Below are positions 8,595 to 17,966 of a stretch of 64,000 nt of DNA, in pieces. The stretch comes from Sphingobacterium puteale (lineage in GTDB: Bacteria; Bacteroidota; Bacteroidia; Sphingobacteriales; Sphingobacteriaceae). Position 1 is the stretch's first letter; the number at the start of each line of letters is the position of its first letter. A program made the position numbers and the translations under genes. The DNA lies in the NCBI RefSeq assembly GCF_003627955.1, contig NZ_RBWS01000021.1:18292-82291 (forward strand). Reading direction: 5' to 3'. A model generated the notes under the pieces. It had not been told where the DNA came from. It made no database searches and was given only the letters and a program-made list of their open reading frames with translations.

Positions 8595-10370
8595 TTATTT
8601 AATTCCGTGCATCAATCTTTTGATCAAAGGATTGAACAGCATGACAAGCAATCCGGCCAAAGCTGGAATCGCTGTAAATAAAAAGAAAAAGTGACTCAAC
8701 GAATATTCCTGTTGAATTGTTTCCACCTGTCCGCCCAATACCGCTGCAACCTTTTGTGCAATAGCGATCGCTAGATACCAGATACCGAACATAAAAGCCA
8801 ACATCCGTGCTGGAACCAATTTAGAAACATAAGACAAACCCACTGGTGAAATAAACAATTCACCCAAAGTATGGAATAGGTAAGTCAGGACAAGAAATAC
8901 CATGGAGATTTTTACTCCAGGAGCTATCCCCCATGATCCCAATCCGATAATCAGGAATCCGATGGCAACCAGAATCAGACCAAATCCATATTTAAATGCT
9001 GCCGAAGGATTATATTTCGATTCCCAGATCTTGGAAACTGTGGACGCTAATGCAATAATAAAAAAGGAGTTAAGAATTGAGAACCAAGAGACTTTGATTT
9101 CTGAAGCCTCTTTGTTAAACTCCTGATAAAGCATCCAGATTGCTGCACCCCAGATCAGTCCAAAACAGACAAATAAAACGATATTGGATATTGCGATCTT
9201 GTTCCAGGTAACCTTGGCCAATTTAATTAAGACCCAACTGATAATTGACAGCGGTACAATGGTTAATAAACCATTGACCACATTAAATGTCATCAATGCA
9301 GTGCCTGTAAGCGCTCTGTCGATATTATCTCTTGCGACAATAACCAGTGAAGTTGCGCCCTGTTCAAAGCTCATGAAAAAGAAAATAAGAAAAAATGCCA
9401 AAAGCACCACCGCAAACATCCTGTCCCGAACAGTCTTGTCATAACGCAAAATCCGGGAAACGATCAAATAAATAAACAAGATCAATGCAATAATGACCAT
9501 GATATATTGGCCTCTCAAAAAGGAAGTATCCAGCCTCTCGAAAACATCAATAATGTCATTTTTTGACAAGGGGTCATTAAAAGCATATAAAAAACCTATA
9601 ATGGATACGATAGCGATCAGCACATAATCTCTTAATGTAAACGGATTTTTGGTATCCGTATCGCTAACCTTGGCTTCTTTCTTTTCACCGGTCGCAGACT
9701 TGTCCAAAATACCGAGGTTGCCCATGAGCGGTTTTGCGAAAACAAACTGAAGTGTACCTAAGAGCATAAAAATACCGGCTAATCCAAAACCCCAATGCCA
9801 TCCATACGTTTCAGCGATATAACCGCAGAGCATCATCCCAAAGAAAGCGCCAGCATTAACCCCCATATAGAATATGGTATATGCGCCATCCTTCTTTTCA
9901 GGAAGGTCTTTATACATCTCACCAAGGATTGAAGGCATATTCGGCTTGAAAAAGCCCGTTCCGATAACAAGACAGATCAACCCCAAGAAAAACATAATGG
10001 CGGTATCAAAAGCCATTGCGGCATGCCCTAAAGTCATGATCGCCGAACCTATAATAACGGCCTTCCGGGATCCGATATATTTATCAGCAATGATTCCTCC
10101 GAGGATCGGTGTCAAATAAAGCATCATGGCATAAGTCCCATACAATGCGCCTGCCTGTTGAGCAGTCCATGCCCAGCCAGAGAATGGACTCCCTTGGATA
10201 ACCGCAGCAGTTAAAAATTGCATCAATAGGACCCGCATTCCATAGAACGAGAATCGTTCCCACATTTCTGTAAAGAAAAGTACAAACAGCCCTGAGCGCT
10301 GCCCTAGTACATTTGATTTAAAAAAATCATTCGACGGGCTTGTAGTGATTTCCCCGTTTTGTCTCCCCAT
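8595..10370 (-). CDS. POT family peptide transporter (long form)
   Basis: A 591-residue POT transporter. The N-terminus has EMWERFSFYGMR (ExxER motif), followed by GGIIADKYIGSRK, FFKPNMPSILGEMY and FYMGVNAGAFFGMM. It is longer than its neighbour because of an extended central region (about residues 230-310: a charged loop then additional hydrophobic helices), as in POTs with two extra helices between the six-helix bundles. The cytosolic linker contains GEKKEAKVSDTDTKN. The start ATG 10370 is preceded by an AT-rich gap. Paralogous to the pair at 20.9-24.2 kb. Confidence 0.93.
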   Translation of the reverse strand: MGRQNGEITTSPSNDFFKSNVLGQRSGLFVLFFTEMWERFSFYGMRVLLMQFLTAAVIQGSPFSGWAWTAQQAGALYGTYAMMLYLTPILGGIIADKYIGSRKAVIIGSAIMTLGHAAMAFDTAIMFFLGLICLVIGTGFFKPNMPSILGEMYKDLPEKKDGAYTIFYMGVNAGAFFGMMLCGYIAETYGWHWGFGLAGIFMLLGTLQFVFAKPLMGNLGILDKSATGEKKEAKVSDTDTKNPFTLRDYVLIAIVSIIGFLYAFNDPLSKNDIIDVFERLDTSFLRGQYIMVIIALILFIYLIVSRILRYDKTVRDRMFAVVLLAFFLIFFFMSFEQGATSLVIVARDNIDRALTGTALMTFNVVNGLLTIVPLSIISWVLIKLAKVTWNKIAISNIVLFVCFGLIWGAAIWMLYQEFNKEASEIKVSWFSILNSFFIIALASTVSKIWESKYNPSAAFKYGFGLILVAIGFLIIGLGSWGIAPGVKISMVFLVLTYLFHTLGELFISPVGLSYVSKLVPARMLAFMFGIWYLAIAIAQKVAAVLGGQVETIQQEYSLSHFFFLFTAIPALAGLLVMLFNPLIKRLMHGIK

Positions 10371-10452
10371 AAGTAATCAACCTTTATTTTTATAAAATAC
10401 TTACAAAGAAACAAAAACAAAATCACTTTTGACCAAAATAAAGTTGCATAAA

Positions 10453-10486
10453 CAAAAAAAGGTAACCCTTTTGGATTACCTTTTCA
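10453..10486 (-). terminator. terminator of the XRE regulator gene
   Basis: Stem AAAAGGTAA / TTACCTTTT with T run on the minus strand, just downstream of the regulator's stop. Confidence 0.85.
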
Positions 10487-10505
10487 GTAACATTTTTAAT
10501 ATGCC

Positions 10506-10835
10506 CTATCTTTTGTGCAATTGTTCGTAAAGATCAATGACCTTTTTTTGAAGTTCGATAACTTCGCCATCGCGTTGTTGCAACTTTTGCGTTAACGCAT
10601 TGACCTCATTAACATACTCTTTATCCTCTTCTGAATCAGAAGTGGATAATAGTTGGACAACTGTCAAATTGAATAATTTTGAGATCTGATTCAGGCGAGA
10701 CAGATTCACATCTGTAATTCCTGTTTCAATTTTTGAAAATGCCGGGATTGAGATATCCAATCGCTTTGCAACATCCTCTTGACTCCACCCTTTTTGGTGT
10801 CTAAGTAATCTAATTTTTTTTCCTAATGCATTCAT
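10506..10835 (-). CDS. XRE-family transcriptional regulator
   Basis: A 109-residue DNA-binding protein. Residues about 5-60 form a Cro/CI-type HTH (IRLLRHQKGWSQEDVAKRL, then ISIPAFSKIETG). Residues about 70-109 are a heptad-like helix (EEDKEYVNEVNALTQKLQQR and onward), a probable dimerising coiled coil. It is 65 bases downstream of mpl on the same strand, so it may be read from the envelope operon as well as from its own promoter, and it has its own terminator. The target is unknown. Confidence 0.88.
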   Translation of the reverse strand: MNALGKKIRLLRHQKGWSQEDVAKRLDISIPAFSKIETGITDVNLSRLNQISKLFNLTVVQLLSTSDSEEDKEYVNEVNALTQKLQQRDGEVIELQKKVIDLYEQLHKR

Positions 10836-10900
10836 CTGGTAGATATTTTAAACAAAAATAGCAAATAAAAATTAATTTACATTAAATTATAATTTTTTCT

Positions 10901-12271
10901 TTAAAAATCCCTAAAAAAACGATCGGCAAGAACGGACAGATTAACCCCGTTATAATTATTTAAACTCATAAGTAGTAAATTATAACCTCTGGATTTTACT
11001 CCATCTAAAAAAGAATACAAGCCATCTAAACTCACAACAACCTCTAAATCAGTATTATTAAAACTCTTCTTGATATTCTCAGGAACACTTTCAATATTTT
11101 TGTTCATTTCCTTACAGGAGTTGATATTCACGTAGACAACAGAGAGATCCGACTCACGCATGGAGTCAGCATATTGTAACAAAAAGCTTGAATCCAAACT
11201 ATCATACGAGTTTAATTCGATAATTGTGACCAATTTCTGATTAGGAAATTGTTCTTTTACGGCGTGAATACTTGATTTAACCTTATCTGCATTACAAGCA
11301 TAATCCTGGTAAACCACAGATCCCTCAGAACTGGCTACAAATTCCAGATAACGGATGGAGGTATTGAAACTCTTAATCGCGTCAAAGAACTCTTTCTTCT
11401 TAATACCAAGCCATTCACATACTGTATAGGCGCCGGCAATGTTAGACAGATTATGCTTTCCGAATATTTGTAAAGGGACATCTCCATCTGCTGTATTCAG
11501 ATAAGTAACCCCCTTGTTAATGGTATAATCAGGTATTTTATAACCATGTCTATTGATCTTACAGTCTTTGGTGTCCTGTAAAACACCCTGAAGGACAGCA
11601 TCTTCTTTATTATAGATCAGCGTACCTTTAGGGGGTATGGAGTCAATAAAATCTTCAAACTGTTTAATATATTCCTCTTTGGATATTTTGGAATTAAATT
11701 CATTCCATACAATACCCGAAATTAAGGCAATATTGGGCTTATAATACAAAAATTTGGACTTAGGATCAATTTTGGACGAAACATATTCATCTCCCTCGAT
11801 AATAATAATCTTATTATTTTTTGTAATATCTACTAATTTATCAAAGCCTCTCAACTGAGCCCCTACTAAATAGTCAAAATCTTTACCTAAGAATCGCATC
11901 ACATGCATGACCATGCTCGTGATCGTTGTCTTCCCATAGCTACCTGCGATAACTACACGGATCTTATCCTGCGAGAGTTCTTGTATAAACTCAGGAAAAG
12001 AATAGATCTTTAAACCTAGTTCCTGTGCTTTTTTTAATTCGGGATTATTTGCTTCCGCATGTGCTCCCAAAATAACAGCATCAATATCATCTGTCACCTT
12101 GTCGGAAAACCATCCCAATTGATCTGGCAATAATCCAGCTTCGATAAGATGGGAACGGGAAGGTTCCACAATCTGATCATCAGATCCAGTAATCTGATGC
12201 CCTTGTTTTGCCAATGAAATGGCAAGGTTATGCATCACACTACCACCTATCGCTATAAAATGAATACGCAT
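10901..12271 (-). CDS. mpl: Mpl-type muropeptide ligase (Mur ligase family)
   Basis: A 456-residue Mur ligase related to UDP-MurNAc:L-Ala-gamma-D-Glu-meso-DAP ligase, which recycles cell-wall tripeptide. Domains in order: a Rossmann-like N-terminal domain (IHFIAIGGSVMHNLAISLA), the ATP P-loop GSYGKTT (110-116; a Tyr replaces the more usual Thr or Asn), the central IIEGDEYVSSKID metal-binding region, and a C-terminal ligase domain (from about 310). HNLSNIAGAY is a Mur ligase motif. Last gene of a tight operon after prmA (7-base gap). The Bacteroidota version is often labelled peptidoglycan synthetase; substrate assignment follows the family. Confidence 0.87.
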   Translation of the reverse strand: MRIHFIAIGGSVMHNLAISLAKQGHQITGSDDQIVEPSRSHLIEAGLLPDQLGWFSDKVTDDIDAVILGAHAEANNPELKKAQELGLKIYSFPEFIQELSQDKIRVVIAGSYGKTTITSMVMHVMRFLGKDFDYLVGAQLRGFDKLVDITKNNKIIIIEGDEYVSSKIDPKSKFLYYKPNIALISGIVWNEFNSKISKEEYIKQFEDFIDSIPPKGTLIYNKEDAVLQGVLQDTKDCKINRHGYKIPDYTINKGVTYLNTADGDVPLQIFGKHNLSNIAGAYTVCEWLGIKKKEFFDAIKSFNTSIRYLEFVASSEGSVVYQDYACNADKVKSSIHAVKEQFPNQKLVTIIELNSYDSLDSSFLLQYADSMRESDLSVVYVNINSCKEMNKNIESVPENIKKSFNNTDLEVVVSLDGLYSFLDGVKSRGYNLLLMSLNNYNGVNLSVLADRFFRDF

Positions 12272-12278
12272 CGCTCTA

Positions 12279-13118
12279 TTACCGTTTCACAAACTTGGCT
12301 GCACACCAATTATTTAAAACTTTTTTGGAGATAAATTCAAACCCCAAAGACTCAGCGGCATCAAGCAACATCGCCAAATCTTCCTGTTCATAAAATCCAC
12401 TTAAGTACAACTCTCCATTTTTATTGATACTTAATGCATACTGCGGCAACTGCTCCAGCAGGATATTTCGATTAATATTTGCTAATATCGTATCGAAAAG
12501 ACGATCTTTTAACACCTCAAAGGAACCACATATAGCCTCTATGTTGCCAACTTGATTAAGCCCGTTATTTTCAGCGACACTTTCTATGCAGATTTCGTCA
12601 TAGTCCACTGCCAATACGGCCTTAGCACCTTTTTTTGACGCCAGAATCGCCAGGATACCTGTACCACAGCCCATATCCAATACGTGCTTGCCTTCAAAAT
12701 CATTTTCCAGGATATATTGAAGCATCATTGATGTAGTCTGATGGTGCCCTGTCCCAAAAGACATTTTAGGATCTATGATGATTTCATAAGGGAAATCAGG
12801 TTTTGACTCATGAAATGTAGCCCGTACATAACACTGTCCACCGACTTCTATGGGATTAAAGTTACTTTCCCAAAGTTTATTCCAGTTCTGGTTTTCTATT
12901 TCCTGAACCTTATAGTCCACTTCAAGTCCAGCATTAAGATTTAGCATTAACGTTTCTAATGCTTGCAAATCAAGGTTTGCAGCCGGTATATAGGCTGCAA
13001 ATCCGGATTCGGTATCTTCAAAAGTATCAAAACCAATGTCTGCCAAATCAGATACCAATAGATCCTTTTGCCACTCCTCCCCTGATAGCATTTGAAAGAT
13101 AACCTCTGTGTATTTCAT
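12279..13118 (-). CDS. prmA: ribosomal protein L11 methyltransferase
   Basis: A 279-residue SAM-dependent enzyme that methylates ribosomal protein L11. The N-terminal substrate-recognition domain (about 1-110) precedes a class I methyltransferase fold with GTGHHQTTSMML, the SAM loop DMGCGTGILAILAS, and LANINRNILLEQLP (the NPPY-like position of PrmA). Lies 9 bases after tpiA and 7 bases before mpl, all in one direction. The length is slightly shorter than the 290-310 of proteobacterial PrmA, which is normal for Bacteroidota. Confidence 0.95.
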   Translation of the reverse strand: MKYTEVIFQMLSGEEWQKDLLVSDLADIGFDTFEDTESGFAAYIPAANLDLQALETLMLNLNAGLEVDYKVQEIENQNWNKLWESNFNPIEVGGQCYVRATFHESKPDFPYEIIIDPKMSFGTGHHQTTSMMLQYILENDFEGKHVLDMGCGTGILAILASKKGAKAVLAVDYDEICIESVAENNGLNQVGNIEAICGSFEVLKDRLFDTILANINRNILLEQLPQYALSINKNGELYLSGFYEQEDLAMLLDAAESLGFEFISKKVLNNWCAAKFVKR

Positions 13119-13127
13119 TTCTAAAAA

Positions 13128-13895
13128 TTAGCCGTTAAACACCTTGGCAATATCAATAAAATCTCTCGATTTCAAAGAAGCTCCTCCGATCAAACCACCG
13201 TCGATATCCGCTTGCGCAAACAAATCCTTTGCATTGCCCGGATTACAGGATCCACCGTAAAGGATACTTGTATTATCGGCTATTTCCTGCCCATATTTCT
13301 CGGCCACAACCTGACGAATAAACTGATGTACCTCCTGTGCTTGTTCCGGACTTGCAGTAAGTCCTGTACCAATTGCCCAAACTGGCTCATAGGCCAATAC
13401 CACAGCTGCAAAAGCTTCATTGGATAGATGGAACAATCCATCAGTCAATTGTGTTTTAATTATTTCAAAGAAATCACCGGACTCGCGTTCTTCTTTCGTT
13501 TCTCCAATACAAAATATCGGTGTCAAGCCATGTTTCAAAGCAATATCTACCTTTGCAGCCAACAAAGCATCTGTTTCACCAAAATAAGCACGTCTTTCAG
13601 AGTGTCCCAAAATAACATGTGAAGCACCGACCGATTTTACCTGAACTGCTGAAATCTCACCTGTGTATGCTCCAGATTCTGCCTGATGAATATTTTGTGC
13701 ACCAATATTTACATTTGTCACATTCTTGGATAGTTGTCCAAGACTTGACAAATGGATAAAAGGGCTACAAACAACCAATTCTTGATTTCCGATTACCTCA
13801 TCTTTGGCCATATTGATAATTTCAGAGAATAAACTTAGTCCCGATTGATAGTCTAAATTCATTTTCCAGTTACCAGCTACGATTTTCTTGCGCAT
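13128..13895 (-). CDS. tpiA: triosephosphate isomerase
   Basis: A 255-residue TIM-barrel enzyme interconverting dihydroxyacetone phosphate and glyceraldehyde 3-phosphate. Catalytic residues are all present: Lys11 in AGNWKMN, His98 in ILGHSERR, Glu170 in AYEPVWAIGTG. The phosphate-binding loop is ILYGGSCNPGN near the C-terminus. It follows the GlmU-like gene by 12 bases and precedes prmA by 9, an operon order linking glycolysis, amino-sugar metabolism and wall recycling. Confidence 0.98.
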   Translation of the reverse strand: MRKKIVAGNWKMNLDYQSGLSLFSEIINMAKDEVIGNQELVVCSPFIHLSSLGQLSKNVTNVNIGAQNIHQAESGAYTGEISAVQVKSVGASHVILGHSERRAYFGETDALLAAKVDIALKHGLTPIFCIGETKEERESGDFFEIIKTQLTDGLFHLSNEAFAAVVLAYEPVWAIGTGLTASPEQAQEVHQFIRQVVAEKYGQEIADNTSILYGGSCNPGNAKDLFAQADIDGGLIGGASLKSRDFIDIAKVFNG

Positions 13896-13907
13896 GATTT
13901 TTACGAT

Positions 13908-15074
13908 TTAATTATATTTTTTGTTAAGTTGATTCAATTCCCTCTTGTGCCGTTCGGGCAGTTCTTCATTTTTTGACATATATAGCGTTTCCAGATACTC
14001 CATAAACTTATCAAAGTTATAGTGTTGCGTATCCCCATTAAACACCCAGGCAAACGACGGTACAAATTTAGCATAAAAACTTGTATCTGCCAGCATACTT
14101 GCAATTCCAATTACCGTTCCGGTGTTTAAAGAAGAATTAATACCCGTTCGCGTATAATCTCCCATGAAAACGCCGCACTTTAATAAACCGGTATCTCTAA
14201 ACCCTTCCAGCTTATAATCATAAATTGAGACTGTTTTCAGATTATTTTTAAGGTTCGAATTGGATGTTCCTGCACCGAGGTTACACCAATCGCCAATAAC
14301 TGAGCAGCCCAGATAGCCGTGATGACCTTTTGCCGAAAAATCACCGATAACCGCATTGCCCACCTCGCCGCCAACGACACTCTTCCTGCCAACTGATACA
14401 TTTCCATAGATGGTTGCCCCCATTTTTACGACGGCCCCTTTTCCTAAGTATAAAGGCCCGCGTAAATGTGCTCCCTCCATGATGGTGACGCCTTCATCAA
14501 TGTAAATAGGTCCGGAAGTCGAATTGAGCGTCGCGCATTCCATCGTGACCTGTTCCGCAATATAAAACGCCGTCCCTATCAGCTGATTTGTCGGGGAAAC
14601 ATTGTTAATAGATGTCTTAGCTGCCAAAAGCTTGAAATCATGCTCAATTTCAGCGCCTGTCAATAAAAATAAATCCTCCACCCCTTTCAACAGCGCAATT
14701 CCTTCGGTTATATCTTTCAACTTAAGCGCACAGCTTCTGTTATACCGCAAGGCAATAATCATTCCGCCGCACCGCAAGACATCTCCTTCCTCCATGGCCA
14801 ACACAGCCCGTAAAAACGTCTCAGAAGGAACAACATGTTTGGTCACCCAAACGGCTCCGTCCTCCAGCACTTCGCCTTCAGCAAGTTCCAAATCGAATAC
14901 TGAGGTCAACCTATGCCATTTCTCCCTTAGCGTCAGAATACCGACACGTAAGTCAAGACAGGATTTAATAAAAGTAAAAGGATATAAGCTCTTTTTATTA
15001 AAAGAAGTCAACGGGAAAGTAAGCTTATCCAACGGTCGGACAGCATCAAAACAATCTACAAAAAAGATTTTCAC
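13908..15074 (-). CDS. GlmU-like sugar nucleotidyltransferase/acetyltransferase
   Basis: A 388-residue protein of the Bacteroidota alternative GlmU family, thought to make UDP-GlcNAc. The N-terminal half is a diverged nucleotidyltransferase domain (LRVGILTLREKWHRL, RYNRSC). The C-terminal half is a left-handed beta-helix of hexapeptide repeats (GPIYIDEGVTIMEGAHLRG, AVVKMGATIYGNVSV, VIGDWCNLGAGTSNSNLKNN). I choose the GTG at 15074 (VKIFFVDCFDA), which matches where family proteins begin. A longer TTG start at 15104 would begin inside the rpmE terminator and encode a Phe-rich stretch. First gene of the tpiA-prmA-mpl operon. Confidence 0.85.
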   Translation of the reverse strand: MKIFFVDCFDAVRPLDKLTFPLTSFNKKSLYPFTFIKSCLDLRVGILTLREKWHRLTSVFDLELAEGEVLEDGAVWVTKHVVPSETFLRAVLAMEEGDVLRCGGMIIALRYNRSCALKLKDITEGIALLKGVEDLFLLTGAEIEHDFKLLAAKTSINNVSPTNQLIGTAFYIAEQVTMECATLNSTSGPIYIDEGVTIMEGAHLRGPLYLGKGAVVKMGATIYGNVSVGRKSVVGGEVGNAVIGDFSAKGHHGYLGCSVIGDWCNLGAGTSNSNLKNNLKTVSIYDYKLEGFRDTGLLKCGVFMGDYTRTGINSSLNTGTVIGIASMLADTSFYAKFVPSFAWVFNGDTQHYNFDKFMEYLETLYMSKNEELPERHKRELNQLNKKYN

Positions 15075-15085
15075 AAAATAAAAAT

Positions 15086-15121
15086 AACAAAAAAAACCCG
15101 ACAAATAACATTTATCGAGTT
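15086..15121 (-). terminator. rpmE terminator
   Basis: Minus-strand stem AACTCGATAAAT / ATTTGTCGGGTT (two G-U pairs), 3-base loop and eight Ts. The GTG start of the GlmU-like gene lies 12 bases past it, so that operon either depends on read-through or has a promoter inside this stretch. Confidence 0.8.
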
Positions 15122-15152
15122 CTTAATATTGTAATATACAGATCTGCTACAA

Positions 15153-15401
15153 TTATTTTTTGTTGTAACGGCTACGGAATTTGTCAATACGTCCAGCAGT
15201 ATCAACCAATTTCATTTTACCTGTATAGAAAGGGTGTGATGTATGAGAAATCTCTAATTTTACAACTGGATACTCATTACCATCTTCCCACTGAATAGTC
15301 TCTTTCGTGTCAACACAAGATTTAGTAATAAAAGCATAGTCGTTTGACATATCTTTAAATACAACTAATCTGTAATTTGAAGGATGCAAATCTTTTTTCA
15401 T
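15153..15401 (-). CDS. rpmE2: 50S ribosomal protein L31, type B
   Basis: An 82-residue L31 of the zinc-free (C-minus, type B) class: it starts MKKDLHPSNYRLVVF and has the ISHTSHPFYTGKMKLVDTAGRIDKF block that defines the family, without the CxxC zinc ligands of type A L31. A minus-strand -7 box TATCTTTG (plus 15438-15445) precedes the start. Codons are biased to those of highly expressed genes. It is the first gene ahead of the GlmU-like operon, separated by a terminator. Confidence 0.95.
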   Translation of the reverse strand: MKKDLHPSNYRLVVFKDMSNDYAFITKSCVDTKETIQWEDGNEYPVVKLEISHTSHPFYTGKMKLVDTAGRIDKFRSRYNKK

Positions 15402-15437
15402 TATTATTATGATTACGTATATTCAATTATTGAGGTG

Positions 15438-15445
15438 CAAAGATA
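15438..15445 (-). promoter_or_regulatory. -7 promoter box of rpmE2
   Basis: Minus-strand TATCTTTG, TAnnTTTG type, 36 bases before the ATG. Confidence 0.45.
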
Positions 15446-15628
15446 ATTTATAAAAATGTAATTTGCAACAATTGCAAAGAATAATTCACTGAATTTTTCC
15501 ACACTTTCAGTTACCGGCACTTAAACGATTACAAATGTAACAATCTTTATTTATCCCTCAAGAATTATTTTGTTTTCCAACTTTTTTCTCCTAACTTAAC
15601 TTACTACAATTAAATCATTTACATAATT

Positions 15629-15967
15629 ATGAGCAAATTAGATGAAAAAATTGCTGCATATACTGCAGAATCAAAAAAACTAGGTCTTTCACTGGATGAT
15701 GCATTTATCGCCAAAGTGACCAAAGGGATGGGACCTTCCATTTACAATGCAGATTCAGAAACTATTGCAGCATCAGATCCCGAGGAGCTTAAACGTGTCA
15801 AGCAAAATTTCCTGATCAAAAAATTAGGTCTTAAAGATGGCCCTGATTTAGACAAAGCATTAGAAGAAGTCATTACCACTATTGGTAAATCCAATAAAAA
15901 TAAATACCGTGTTTTGGTGTATGCTTTATTGGCAAAAAAATTCAAAAAAGAATCCGTTTACCAATAA
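15629..15967 (+). CDS. DUF2853 protein
   Basis: A 112-residue soluble protein of the DUF2853 family, an all-helical domain of unknown function. Family features: MSKLDEKIAAYTAESKKLG at the start, KGMGPSIYNADSETIAASD (about 32-50), and FLIKKLGLKDGPDLDKALEE. No signal peptide. Standing alone between a ribosomal-protein gene and the convergent CBM9-like gene, so context gives no hint of function. Confidence 0.87.
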   Translation: MSKLDEKIAAYTAESKKLGLSLDDAFIAKVTKGMGPSIYNADSETIAASDPEELKRVKQNFLIKKLGLKDGPDLDKALEEVITTIGKSNKNKYRVLVYALLAKKFKKESVYQ

Positions 15968-15992
15968 GCATCAACAATTTGTAATCCAACTT

Positions 15993-16646
15993 CTATCCAA
16001 AGACCAATTCTCCAAAGAATTGAGGCAAATGGAAATTAGGAGTTGGATTATCTATTTTATTCCATGACAAAAAATGCGGATTTTTCAGGTTATCCCCACA
16101 TTTGTAGAAGTTTCCGTGTATTTTTTTCCCCTTCAGCTCACTTGTATCATCAAATTTAAACACAGCTAGCGGAATAACCTGGATCATGCTCCACCGCTTG
16201 TCAGTGCCGCTATGGCGCTCAATCATGGAAAATGCCTGTACCGTCTCTATTTCAGCTGTACTGAGTCTGTTTCTCGTTGATTTATCAGGTGATCCATAAC
16301 CGATCAAACCAGTTCCTATTAAATTAAATTCGATGTTATAATAATGTTTACGATCGTCAAACGAAATAAAAAATTCCACACAACTATCCTCCCAAACATT
16401 TTGATTGACATCCGAGTAATTCCCACGCAATTGCTCCTCTGCGACATCAAACTGCAATAACAGTTCATTTTTTGTATAACCGATCTTAAACTGTACCTGT
16501 GGTCTATAAGGATACAGCTCACTCCAATTACAATGGTCTAACGTATGCCATTCGAAATCGCCGACAAGGTCCGAAAGCTGATTAAAATTGAGACTGCCTG
16601 TCAAATTTGATGCGATGGGCAGCATGGTTAGTTTCTTCATATGCAA
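15993..16646 (-). CDS. carbohydrate-binding CBM9-like protein
   Basis: A 217-residue single-domain protein resembling the CBM9-like beta-sandwich found in secreted glycan-binding proteins (VQFKIGYTKNELLLQFDV, WEDSCVEFFISFDDRKHYYN, RWSMIQVIPLAVFKF). No signal peptide is visible, so it may be cytoplasmic or processed in another way. Start may be 16646 or the in-frame ATG 16640 (MKKLTM). It follows the kinase gene on the same strand, but a strong terminator lies between, so co-transcription is uncertain. Confidence 0.75.
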   Translation of the reverse strand: MHMKKLTMLPIASNLTGSLNFNQLSDLVGDFEWHTLDHCNWSELYPYRPQVQFKIGYTKNELLLQFDVAEEQLRGNYSDVNQNVWEDSCVEFFISFDDRKHYYNIEFNLIGTGLIGYGSPDKSTRNRLSTAEIETVQAFSMIERHSGTDKRWSMIQVIPLAVFKFDDTSELKGKKIHGNFYKCGDNLKNPHFLSWNKIDNPTPNFHLPQFFGELVFG

Positions 16647-16654
16647 TAAAGTTA

Positions 16655-16690
16655 AGAAAAAGAAGCTTCATCATCCGATGGAAGCTTCTC
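16655..16690 (-). terminator. terminator of the kinase-like gene
   Basis: Perfect 9-bp stem AGAAGCTTC / GAAGCTTCT with an 11-base loop, then TTTTTCTT on the minus strand. Confidence 0.85.
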
Positions 16691-16713
16691 AACATATTAA
16701 AGGTATAAAATCA

Positions 16714-17820
16714 CTAAATACAATCAAAAATTACCTTTCTCATAAATACCTCATTCTTTTCCATCTCCTCCACCAATTTCAACTGTGTATTTGTGCGCAC
16801 CAAATTATGATCGTCATATTTGGTCTTATAATAATGGTCACCTTCGATGTAATCAGTCAGGAAACGTACCCCTTGCATATAAGGCAATAAAAAAGCACCG
16901 TCGACCAAGGTTTCTTTTTCCAGTGTCGTCAAAAATTCGTTTGCCTCTTCCAAATAGCCCTCTGCATAGGCTTTATACAACGAAAGGTTCAGTACGATCT
17001 TCGACACATCTTTCTCATCTTCGGCAACAGGGTTAATAATGGTACGGATAGCATCCCCAAAATCATAGGCAACATATCCAGGCATTACTGTATCCAGATC
17101 GATCACACATTGCATTTTATCATGGACATCAAGTAATACATTATTAAATTTTGTATCGTTATGTGTAATACGCAAGGGCAATGCACCTTTATTTCCCAAA
17201 TCCAGGATTGTCTTCATACGGTCTTCACGGCTAAAGATAAAATCCAGTTTATCCTTTATCTGTTCCACACGTTGGCAAACGTCCAGTGCGATAGCTTTCC
17301 GAAGATTATCAAGCCGAAATTCGATATTATGAAAATTAGGAAGTACTTCAACAATCCGGGAAGCATCGAGGTCAGAAAGCTGCTTCTGAAACAGTCCAAA
17401 GGCACGTCCACCTTCGGCCGCCTGCACCTCAGTCTCCACGATATCATAACTCTTAGTACCCTCAATCAGGATAAACATACGCCAGTAATTCCCCTGACTG
17501 TCCTTTGTATATAACTTACCCTCCAGTGTAGGAATGATCGTCAGGACATGATCACTGACCCGTTTTCCTTCAGCAACTTTTACTTTCTTACTAAGATGTT
17601 TTGTTACAATTTCTATATTATGCATTAAACCGTCCACATTTGGGAAAACGTGATGGTTAATGCGTTGCAATAAATGCGATATTCCACTATTTATGGAAGT
17701 AATTACGCGGTAAGTATCATTGATATGACCAGAACCAAAAGGCTGCACTGAAATGATATCTCCTTCTAATGTGAATTGTTTTGCTGCGTTCTCTACTACT
17801 AATTGGTTAAAATCAGACAT
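16714..17820 (-). CDS. N-acetylhexosamine 1-kinase-like phosphotransferase
   Basis: A 368-residue member of the aminoglycoside-phosphotransferase fold. The region DVVHN... is not present as such; what is seen is a GSGHINDTYRV loop (about 29-39), a QRINHHVFPNVDGLMHNIE segment, the catalytic loop HNDTKFNNVLLD and the metal motif CVIDLDTVMPGYVAYDFGD. This combination matches the NahK type, kinases making GlcNAc-1-P or GalNAc-1-P. Divergent from the GH109-like gene with a shared 230-base regulatory gap. Substrate is inferred from motifs and neighbour, not shown. Confidence 0.78.
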   Translation of the reverse strand: MSDFNQLVVENAAKQFTLEGDIISVQPFGSGHINDTYRVITSINSGISHLLQRINHHVFPNVDGLMHNIEIVTKHLSKKVKVAEGKRVSDHVLTIIPTLEGKLYTKDSQGNYWRMFILIEGTKSYDIVETEVQAAEGGRAFGLFQKQLSDLDASRIVEVLPNFHNIEFRLDNLRKAIALDVCQRVEQIKDKLDFIFSREDRMKTILDLGNKGALPLRITHNDTKFNNVLLDVHDKMQCVIDLDTVMPGYVAYDFGDAIRTIINPVAEDEKDVSKIVLNLSLYKAYAEGYLEEANEFLTTLEKETLVDGAFLLPYMQGVRFLTDYIEGDHYYKTKYDDHNLVRTNTQLKLVEEMEKNEVFMRKVIFDCI

Positions 17821-17897
17821 TAAACTATGTTTTTTAAATCATCAATGTGCTTGCAATATCACAAATTGAATTAATAAATGAGAATTTTTATTTCAAT

Positions 17898-17939
17898 CAA
17901 ACGATTGCATGAAATTTAATAAATTTAAACAATCGTTTG
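17898..17939. promoter_or_regulatory. LacI-like inverted operator pair
   Basis: CAAACGATTG (17898-17907) and its exact inverse CAATCGTTTG (17930-17939) flank a 22-base AT-rich centre. Each arm resembles a LacI-family half-palindrome around a central CG. It lies between the divergent kinase-like and GH109-like genes, 70-120 bases from either start, and just upstream of the -7 box of the latter. No LacI regulator gene is in the window. Confidence 0.65.
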
Positions 17940-17966
17940 CACTTTCATTTATAGCAAATGAAATAA

